From Diphasiastrum complanatum (Eukaryota; Streptophyta; Lycopodiopsida; Lycopodiales; Lycopodiaceae), in assembly GCA_029204225.1 (NCBI GenBank), contig CM055092.1, forward strand, positions 72,118,308 through 72,182,307: 64,000 bases of DNA, in the 5' to 3' direction. The position numbers and the translations under genes are program-made. Shown here piece after piece: positions 58,901-64,000 of the stretch (the stretch's first letter is position 1; every line of letters starts with the position of its first letter). The notes beneath the pieces were generated by a model that saw only the letters and a list, made by a program, of their open reading frames with translations, searched no databases and had not been told where the DNA came from.

Positions 58901-61900
58901 CTACATACCAGGCTTGCCCCTCGAATGAGCTCAATACGATGCTCCACGTTCCGTCAAGGCGACAACCCCACTAGCGTGCTATCAATCAACAAATGTTTAA
59001 GCTCAACTCGGATGGATCTTTCCAACTAACTTGCTGGATCACCTCTAAGCTGCTAAGCTAAAGCGTAATTTCCATAAGAAGTTAAATAAGATGAAGTTGC
59101 ATCAGAATTATTAACTTGTGGGTTTATTGGTAAAGTACAAAAACTAGAATCATCATTCACATTTACCAAATAACACAACCACACATATTGCAAGTCCATC
59201 TTCTTTATTTGCATATAGGTAATAAGAGGGCCCTGTACATTAGGCCTCTCCCCCTGTAGGACATGAGACAAACCCTCATGCCTGAAATCATACTCATGCG
59301 AAAGGAAATCTATGGCAGGCTGCTTACTCGCATGCAACCACTTTCCTAGTATAACATCAAACTTAGCTAACTTGGTGATCTCAAAGTCTAACTTCTCAGA
59401 ATAAGTATAAAGCCTGAGAGACTAGTCGACCCCACACCTCTATGCCCTTACCATCTGGCATCTCAACTGTATACCGGTAATCAAAAGGCACAATAGCCAA
59501 GATGAGCTTCTTCACCAAACAAGAGTTGATACTATTACGTGAGGAGCCGATGTCGAATACTACAAGAACATCTCAACCTTCCAGCTTCCCCCTCATCCGT
59601 ATCAGCTCACTATCCGAAAACTGATACCCGGCTCGTGCCCTGGTGGAGAGGAAACAAACTGGCGCATCTGGAATAATTCTCCGAACCGAAATGGTCTTGA
59701 CATGCTTTGTGTCCTCATCACTGCTACCCAGTAAATCATTCAACATATCCTCATCCTGGCCCCCTTCCTAGCATGGATGTAAAGTTTGGAATTTTTTGCC
59801 CGTACACCGAGGAAACTCTTTGAAGAGGTGTTTGCCAAGGCAAAAAAAAAAACACAGTCCTTTCTTGGCCTTACCTTTTTGTTCCACTGTGAGAGGAGAT
59901 TTACTATAGGAGCACTTTGGCACAGAGTGCAGCACTTACACTTCAGAACTTGCTGCATCTAGATAGGGTGTCCCTGCAGGAGATTTCTATGGCTCTATTG
60001 GCCAACCTTCTGTGACCCCTTCTTCTGGTGCATTAAAGGCACTCCAAAATCAGGCTCGCTTCTGACATTGCCTTCGTGGTTGAGAGTCGTAGCAACTGCC
60101 TCTTCCAAGGTCTTACAATATCCATTTAGAACATGCGGCCTCAACTCTTCCCGAAGACCAAACACAAATTTATGTACTCTTCCAAAATCTAGATGTGCAA
60201 TTCCATGTACCTATCAACATACTCCTGCACACTGTAGTGTTTCTGACGATGAAAATACCACGCATCCATTGCATGTACATGCTTGTGTAGAGGAATGAAC
60301 TAAGCCTTGAAGGCCCACTTAGATTCAACCCAAGTGGTTGGGCACTGATTTGACTTGAGCAATTTCCGCCACCACCTATCAGCAAAATCAGTGAAATGGT
60401 AAGCAGCTTTTCAAATTCTCCAACCTTCAACAGTTGGAGCTCTTTTGAAAACAAAATATGCTTCCCAATTATGCAACCACTGATCTACCACATAAGTAAA
60501 TCTTAAAAACTTAGCAAGTTTGACATCTTTGTCTTTTGGGAATGGAACTGGAGGATCAGCATGAACAAGTCACCCAAAGGGTGGAACGAGCAACTGAGGC
60601 AACATGGGAGAAGGGAATTGCAAAGGGTGCGGTAGAGGATAATGTGAAGAGGACGCGAAATTTCCAATAATGGAAGATAACATAGCACGCATCTCTGCCA
60701 TGGACCTCTCCATATTGTCCATGCGAACCCGCACAGACAAGGAAACACCCGCAGGCGAACTCATCATCACCGTACTGGGATTACAGTCAGGATCAAGACT
60801 GGCTGGCGGAGACTGAAGGGAAACTGATGGATTGGTGAGGATATCGACTTTATCGTTAACCTACGGAAGTTTGTAGGAGCTGGCGGCTATGATTCTACTT
60901 GCAAAATGCACATTTTCCCCTTCCAAACAGCGCTAGAGGTTTGATGGCTCAAATGGGCAAGAGCAGTTGTGATGGAGGTCCCCCCTCAAATCCTTCAAAA
61001 AATCAGAGATTTCTCCACTTTCTCTCTCTAAAACAAAGCATTCTCTCTCTAGAACGAGGCTCTGATACCAGATGTTGCACTCCAATCTCCAGCAACTCTC
61101 AAAACTTTGATGGCTAGTGTGTAGAATGATCTACCCAACCGTAGCTTGGATCTATCTGATTACTATTATGGGCCAGGGGCACATGGCTGCCATGCAAGGG
61201 GTGATTAGTCCCCATGGTTCCATGAAATCCTCTACCTGCAATCGATGCGTGACTCTGAGGCACCACCCCCATGCCCCATCATGGACCTGTGACACACACG
61301 GTCACCTAGCGTAATGCCAACTAGTTGCTCGTCCAACAAAGGCATCTCCTCTACTAGCGACTACGGTCCAACAGTCATAACTCCACCTACTGACATCATG
61401 CCAAAGTGGTCACACGGGGTCACTGCTAATGACGCACCAAAACCCAACGGGTCCCCGGGTGTCCATCCCAATTAATGGCCCTGGCCAATACCATGGCCCT
61501 TGGCCCCTAGTAACTGGTCGTGGTGGGTATACGTTAGAGCCCAACTGGAGTCTAACAAAAATGTTCTCCTTTTGATGCTATTGTGGGGTCTCCGTCTCCT
61601 CTTCAAAGAGCCCAATTTACTACTACGCAATGATAGAAATCTTGCCATGGTGAACCTTCCTTCAAGAACTAGGAGTGCTTGACCACCACCTATGTATGGT
61701 AAAAGGTTCAAGATGGAACTTGCACATTCCAATACAAAGATTCTTGCTTCCACAAGCAAAAATGACTTAACCCAAATTGTTGTAACACTAATTTGTCAAC
61801 ACTTCAAGAAAAGTGCCTTTAATAATCCATGGAATCTTGTATGAGCATGCTTTTGATAATAAAAGATAGACCACACGACAAGAGAGATGGGAAAACAACT

Positions 61901-63778
61901 GGCATGGAAATTGGCATGTGAAGTCAACTATATAAGCATATTCCATTTGTACACGAATAGAGGACCAAGATGGAGGGCCTCCCCCCTTGCTAGGAAGAAG
62001 TTTTTATTGATGTGCAAGAAGTACTGGTACATTCACAGCCACTTACAAATCTTAACCAAGATAGAGCTTTCTTTCAATGAAAATAGATCTAGAAAGTTAT
62101 TCTTTTGTGTATGAACTAAAAACTCAATATTTGCAATATGCAAATCTCAAAAATTAATGGCATTCAATCCATTACCGAGTACTTGAGGTTATCAATATTG
62201 TAAGACTTGAGTAGGAGAGAGCTTAAGCGTAAGGTGTTCTTCCAATGCATGTAAGAGAAAGTCAACAACAAGGTAGAGACTTGAGAGTTATGTAGAGACC
62301 CAAGTACAACGTAAGGAGCCGAGTACAAAGAGGGTGAGAACAACTTACTGAGAGGGACCCAAGGGAGGGTCAAAATTCAAAAAGCAAAAGTAAAAGGGCT
62401 TTGAGTGCCTACATAAAGGGATGGATCTATTGTTTGCATGGAAGGTCAGATTCAAGGATGCTTCTTATTAAGGGGAATACAAACAAGTTCTACCTTTAAA
62501 AAATAGTTTCTACAAGGTAAAAGGCAAAGCTTGCGCATGTGGGGTTTTGGCAGTAATTGACAACAAATGCATGCAATAATAAAATTTAGAAAAGAAGAGA
62601 AAACATAATCGTATTATAAGACAACGTTATATATCATACTTACCTTTTGAGTTATGAGTATCATAGATACTGGAACTTGAAATTTGAAACTAAAGTTGAG
62701 ATTGCATTTGGCATTATACAGTGACCATGGTGTGCTGATAGTCTTAACATTTTTGTTTGCTCTTATGATTTTATTTTCAAAAACATTTCTGTTAAAATTT
62801 CAATTGCAAGTTACCGGTTGGTATTAACTAGTCAATTATCCTCTCTCTCATTAAGTTACAAGCCATAATTTATACAATGACATTGTAGACTATGATTGCA
62901 TTGTGACAATAAGGTTTGTACCCTAAACCAACACTTTGTGGTTTGTTATAACATAAGCACGGGCATAGAACCAACATTTTAAAAAAGACTAAATCTAATT
63001 TGAAAGTTCTACTTATAAGCACTTGATTCAAATACGTTTGAATCATACAAATTGGCCAATTCAGAATAGAATCTAGAACATTTGTATCTACAACACTACC
63101 ACTTCATACAAGAGTTCCTTCCACTACTTTATGATTTGAGATCATGGTAGAAACATGCAACAAATAATAACGTGAACAAGTTGCATTTCAAAAACACAAC
63201 AATGAGAGGTCGATGTAGCGTGAATCTGCATGTAGGGCGGACCAGCAAATTGATTCTCAAAGTCCCCATTCCAGAGAGATCTTCAATGAGGGTGCAGTGT
63301 CAACAGCCAACTGTGTACCTTTTTTTTCGTTTTTTTAAGTGTTATATACATAATGTCCAACACATATGCACTGGACGTAGGTTTTTCTTGTGCCATAAAT
63401 GTTAATGTCAAATGCATATGCATTAGCAGAACTACAGCTGTGAGTAAGCCCCATCATCCATATGCTTACACTGGGTAGATTGACCTAAGTCTGTCAAACA
63501 CCTCTCTTGCAAATGTTTCCCAGCCACATGAAAATCTCTCTAGCTGTAATTCCTTGAGCCACAGCTCCACTAGCATTGGCCACAAGTATAGAACTGTACT
63601 ATAGGCACTATGAATAGAAGAGGTTTTCTTCATGGTGGCAACCAAAAAGAAAATTTGCTGAAAAATTTTTTAACATCAATCCCTCGCACAATGAAGCAAA
63701 TAGCAAGATAACGTACCATTCTTGCACGTTCACCTTTCTCATCTGAGGCTTCAGCTTTAAACAGCTTATCGGACTGCT
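35446..63778 (-). CDS. CCT2: T-complex protein 1 subunit beta (CCT-beta), first residues missing
   Basis: CCT2 is one of eight subunits of the cytosolic TRiC/CCT ring that folds actin, tubulin and other proteins using ATP. Exons in reading order: about 63778-63717, 55074-55009, 51376-51265, 46036-45908, 45572-45501, 44653-44538, 44070-43994, 37044-36559, 36191-35876, 35592-35446. All junctions are GT-AG and the phases join without a stop, giving 525 codons plus TAA; the plant protein is about 527 residues. Landmarks: [45 protein letters not shown], the nucleotide-binding [123 protein letters not shown] and the end [10 protein letters not shown]. The first exon edge is uncertain by a few bases and the Met exon is probably beyond 64000. 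The gene spans over 28 kb. Confidence 0.96.
35665..35880. repeat. 108-bp tandem duplication over a CCT2 splice donor
   Basis: Copies at 35665-35772 and 35773-35880 differ at about five positions. On the CCT2 strand the right-hand copy holds the true donor (GGAACT, then GTGAGT, intron from 35875). The left-hand copy repeats the junction as GTGGGT exactly 108 bases downstream. The sequence between the two sites is open in the CCT2 frame. Confidence 0.92.
38937..38985. repeat. (CT)n run at the 5' side of the LINE
   Basis: 49 bases of CT, followed by C-rich sequence (CCTGCTGCC repeats and a C10 run near 39049) and then LINE coding sequence. The LINE may have inserted at or carried this repeat. 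Confidence 0.9.
38986..39775 (+). pseudogene. LINE first open region (ORF1-like), coiled coil
   Basis: Overlapping frames give a Pro/Leu/Ser-rich N-terminal part and a short coiled coil ([20 protein letters not shown]), followed in another frame by [18 protein letters not shown] and [20 protein letters not shown]. The position upstream of the endonuclease suggests an ORF1 nucleic-acid chaperone, but I see no RRM or zinc knuckle. Frames are interrupted. Confidence 0.5.
39951..39958. other. Target-site duplication of the hAT MITE, left copy
   Basis: GTCCCCGG, identical to 40304-40311 on the other side of the element. Confidence 0.85.
39959..40303. mobile_element. 345-bp hAT-type MITE inside the LINE
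   Basis: It is flanked by a perfect 8-bp duplication GTCCCCGG. Terminal inverted repeats start CAGTGTTTC at the left and, inverted, CAATGTTTC at the right. Subterminal GTTTCGAAACG-type motifs occur in both halves and could be transposase-binding repeats. There is no coding capacity. Removing it joins LINE coding sequence on both sides, so it landed in the LINE after that had inserted in CCT2. Confidence 0.87.
40340..41115 (+). pseudogene. LINE endonuclease (exonuclease-endonuclease-phosphatase fold)
   Basis: Blocks resemble the endonuclease of non-LTR elements: [26 protein letters not shown] (the conserved glutamate), AGYRWNSVY, then [30 protein letters not shown] (catalytic D and N; SDFN where GDFN is usual) and, after a frameshift near 40950, [12 protein letters not shown] and [13 protein letters not shown] (the S-D-H active-site motif). 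It would nick target DNA to prime reverse transcription. At least two frame breaks are present. Confidence 0.85.
41800..42570 (+). pseudogene. LINE reverse transcriptase
   Basis: Motifs run in order: [59 protein letters not shown] (first catalytic Asp), [14 protein letters not shown] (after one in-frame stop at 42208-42210), [20 protein letters not shown] (YADD at 42328-42339), [15 protein letters not shown] and [10 protein letters not shown]. The catalytic residues remain. The sequence does not look like the common plant L1 pattern or the usual plant RTE pattern. Confidence 0.9.
42571..43711 (+). pseudogene. LINE C-terminal region with CCHC-like motif
   Basis: After the polymerase, a thumb-like part ([34 protein letters not shown]) ends in stops near 42884. 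A 267-codon open block from 42908 continues with [40 protein letters not shown] and [19 protein letters not shown], ending TCPVY: two cysteines two apart, then H and C, the zinc-finger-like motif at the end of many LINE proteins. A basic, Arg/Thr/His-rich tail follows. The last block reads to a stop at 43711. Confidence 0.8.
43893..43956. repeat. (CT)n then (CA)n at the 3' end of the LINE
   Basis: CT repeat 43893-43933 (one G interruption) running into CA repeat to 43956, then the CCT2 intron and its donor at 43993. Confidence 0.93.
48470..48888. mobile_element. MITE-like element, CCATGGCTGCCC ends
   Basis: The left end CCATGGCTGCCC and the inverted right end CCATAGATGCTC match at 9 of 12 positions. 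Subterminal CATTCCAAAACGG and CATTCCGGTTTGGAATG are inverted partners. The flanking 8 bases do not match, so this may be an old copy. Confidence 0.5.
48954..49290. repeat. Possible third member of the MITE group
   Basis: It starts TCATGGTTGCCGCGAATCTCG, like the ends of its two neighbours, and contains repeated GATTCTCG/GAGAATCG motifs and a GTGATTCAC hairpin near 49271. The right end is not defined. Confidence 0.35.
49344..50038. mobile_element. 695-bp inverted-repeat element with GC-rich hairpins
   Basis: The ends CCATAGTTGCAC and GTGCAACTATGG are perfect 12-bp inverted repeats, followed inward by GCGTTTCTG-type motifs on both sides (GAAACGCGTTTCTG repeated near 49980-50020). TTTAGTC occurs just outside both ends but not at equal spacing, so the target duplication is unclear. 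The centre holds three GC hairpins (49593-49673). No transposase sequence was recognised. It is probably a hAT-type non-autonomous element. Confidence 0.7.
49593..49673. repeat. Three GGGGGG...CCCCCC hairpins in a row
   Basis: Stems: GGGGG/CCCCC with loop CGGTAG (49594-49609), GGGGGG/CCCCCC with loop CGATAG (49627-49644) and GGGGGG/CCCCCC with loop CAACG (49657-49673), spaced about 30-33 bases apart. They are strongly GC-rich in an AT-rich intron. Confidence 0.9.
50880..51180 (-). pseudogene. Gypsy integrase tail (GPY module) remnant
   Basis: On the minus strand: [23 protein letters not shown] then [45 protein letters not shown], with stops between. This is the C-terminal integrase region of non-chromodomain gypsy elements (Tat/Athila type), where GPY is followed by a RVNGSRLK-like motif. 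It lies just inside the intron next to the 51265-51376 exon. Confidence 0.68.
51377..53216. other. CCT2 intron sequence, no recognised feature
   Basis: This is the left part of the 3632-bp intron 51377-55008. Only short unplaced frames are seen; one (52533-52775) is discussed under rejected items. Confidence 0.5.
53225..54556 (+). mobile_element. hAT deletion derivative, 1332 bp, perfect 8-bp duplication
   Basis: It is flanked by GTTACAAA at 53217-53224 and 54557-54564, an exact 8-bp target duplication as made by hAT transposases. The ends are CAATGTTTGCTCGAATCCC and, inverted, CAAAGTTTAGATACTTGG; both are followed by repeated GGTTCGAA-type motifs. Inside is a short acidic reading frame (53428-53709) that may be the last part of a transposase gene. 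The rest of a transposase is missing, so the element depends on another copy for movement. Confidence 0.85.
53428..53709 (+). pseudogene. Acidic C-terminal fragment, possibly of hAT transposase
   Basis: A 93-codon frame with a basic start ([17 protein letters not shown]) and a strongly acidic end ([35 protein letters not shown]), then TRR and a stop. Plant hAT transposases often end in an acidic tail, and its place inside a hAT element supports that reading, but no dimerisation domain is left to prove it. Confidence 0.45.
56600..57800 (-). pseudogene. Degraded gypsy integrase and RNase H fragments
   Basis: On the minus strand, [34 protein letters not shown] and [20 protein letters not shown] match the gypsy integrase core (the usual MDFI.GLP and DRYSK.AHF pattern). 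Upstream, [11 protein letters not shown] near 57310 resembles an RNase H start. Many stops. It lies next to the truncated LTR of the second element but does not align with it, so it appears to be a separate older insertion. Confidence 0.7.
57931..58030 (-). repeat. 3' LTR fragment of chromovirus W
   Basis: About 100 bp matching 61455-61557 of the other LTR. The plus-strand end TTCTAACA is followed by ATCCTTCCCTC, the complement of a polypurine tract. The rest of the LTR is lost. Confidence 0.8.
58040..58335 (-). pseudogene. Integrase tail and chromodomain of chromovirus W
   Basis: Minus strand: [32 protein letters not shown], then [20 protein letters not shown] and [20 protein letters not shown]. 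The last part aligns with chromodomains (usual YLVKWKG...ATWE). Confidence 0.8.
58336..58960 (-). pseudogene. Reverse transcriptase of chromovirus W
   Basis: Minus strand: [51 protein letters not shown], and later [20 protein letters not shown], the connection domain. The centre, including the catalytic DD region (about 58560-58700), is badly worn. The connection domain runs straight into the integrase tail. Confidence 0.82.
59400..60800 (-). pseudogene. Gag and protease of chromovirus W
   Basis: Minus strand: [20 protein letters not shown], then the gag domain [51 protein letters not shown]; further on a Cys-rich piece near 59930 and the protease [20 protein letters not shown]. All blocks have stops or shifts. 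Confidence 0.8.
61058..61070 (-). other. Primer-binding site of chromovirus W
   Basis: The complement reads TGGTATCAGAGCC, a perfect initiator-Met tRNA site, two bases from the LTR start at 61073. Confidence 0.88.
61073..61557 (-). repeat. 5' LTR of chromovirus W
   Basis: 485 bp with plus-strand ends TGTTGCACTCC and GAGTCTAACA. Confidence 0.82.
61558..63716. other. CCT2 intron sequence, no recognised feature
   Basis: AT-rich sequence. No domain, terminal repeat or RNA gene that I can support. Confidence 0.5.
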
Positions 63779-64000
63779 CTTGCAAACAATCATAGAAGTT
63801 TCAAAATCACATTACGCAGATACATACACGTTGACATCTATATGCACGTTTCAAATGATCTATTCAGACAAACTGAAGTCTATCATCCCCCCTTGGATGC
63901 TTTTCGTAATACAAGAAAGTGAACGATTGAGAAAACCTATTGGCTGTTCTACATTATCCAACTCTCATTCTATTCAAAACTTCTCAAATCTCATACACAA
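63779..64000. other. Right edge: start of a further CCT2 intron
   Basis: On the CCT2 strand this is sequence upstream of the exon at 63717-63778. No ATG continuing into the exon frame with the expected short N-terminus is seen, so the first coding exon is probably further right. Confidence 0.6.

Larger units (their letters stand above)
57931..61557 (-). mobile_element. Internally deleted chromovirus W
   Basis: A minus-strand gypsy with a 5' LTR (61073-61557), primer site (61058-61070), gag, protease, reverse transcriptase, then directly an integrase tail with a chromodomain, and the first 100 or so bases of the 3' LTR (to 58030). The LTR pair share TGTCCATCCCA, GGCCCTGGCCAAT and GCCCCTAGTAA. 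RNase H and most of integrase are missing. All frames are broken. Confidence 0.82.
55075..63716 (-). other. CCT2 intron (8642 bp) with gypsy remnants
   Basis: The largest intron of the gene. 55075-56550 and 61558-63716 show nothing I can name. 56550-57930 holds a degraded gypsy integrase and 57931-61557 a second, internally deleted chromovirus. Confidence 0.88.

Noticed and set aside
18204-63778. Idea that ATPQ and CCT2 form a functional cluster with the elements between them
   Set aside because: They are unrelated housekeeping genes in opposite orientation, separated by about 10.5 kb; nothing in the sequence links them.

Overview
This is nuclear DNA from a seed plant. It holds two conserved nuclear genes with GT-AG introns and plant-type protein sequence, surrounded and invaded by plant Ty1/copia, Ty3/gypsy (chromovirus), LINE and hAT-type elements. 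Introns of 3 to 9 kb filled with transposable elements suggest a lineage with transposon-expanded introns, such as a gymnosperm or early-diverging angiosperm, but the sequence alone does not settle the species.

Layout. 1-0.8 kb: a rearranged Ty1/copia fragment in which gag is joined to RNase H. 3.4-17.7 kb: a three-level nest of LTR retrotransposons. An old copia (Y) received a second copia (X, 4702-16954, duplication AATGA), and X received a chromovirus (Z, 8609-14928, minus strand, duplication CCAAC, LTRs differing at 3 of 358 positions). 18.2-24.9 kb: a complete five-exon gene for mitochondrial ATP synthase subunit d (ATPQ, plus strand); its 5.6-kb first intron carries a MITE-like element, a copia gag fossil and several (GA/CT)n arrays. 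24.9-34.5 kb: mostly featureless, with one broken minus-strand coiled-coil coding region at 29.5-31.3 kb. 34.5-34.9 kb: a MITE-like element.

35.4-63.8 kb: the gene for the cytosolic chaperonin subunit CCT-beta (CCT2, minus strand). Ten exons are visible and read through in phase to the stop codon; only the first few residues are missing, and they probably lie beyond the right edge. Its introns hold a nearly full-length but broken non-L1-looking LINE (antisense to CCT2) that itself contains a 345-bp hAT MITE, several further MITE-like elements, a 1332-bp hAT deletion derivative with a perfect 8-bp target duplication, and remnants of at least three gypsy elements.

The two host genes are housekeeping genes with unrelated jobs (oxidative phosphorylation; actin/tubulin folding) arranged tail to tail. 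Nothing suggests they work as a unit. I found no convincing new multi-gene system. The points most worth a second look are the unusual LINE, the 108-bp tandem duplication that copied a CCT2 splice donor in frame, the triple GC-rich hairpin cluster in a CCT2 intron, and the contrast between the near-identical LTRs of gypsy Z and its heavily interrupted reading frame.
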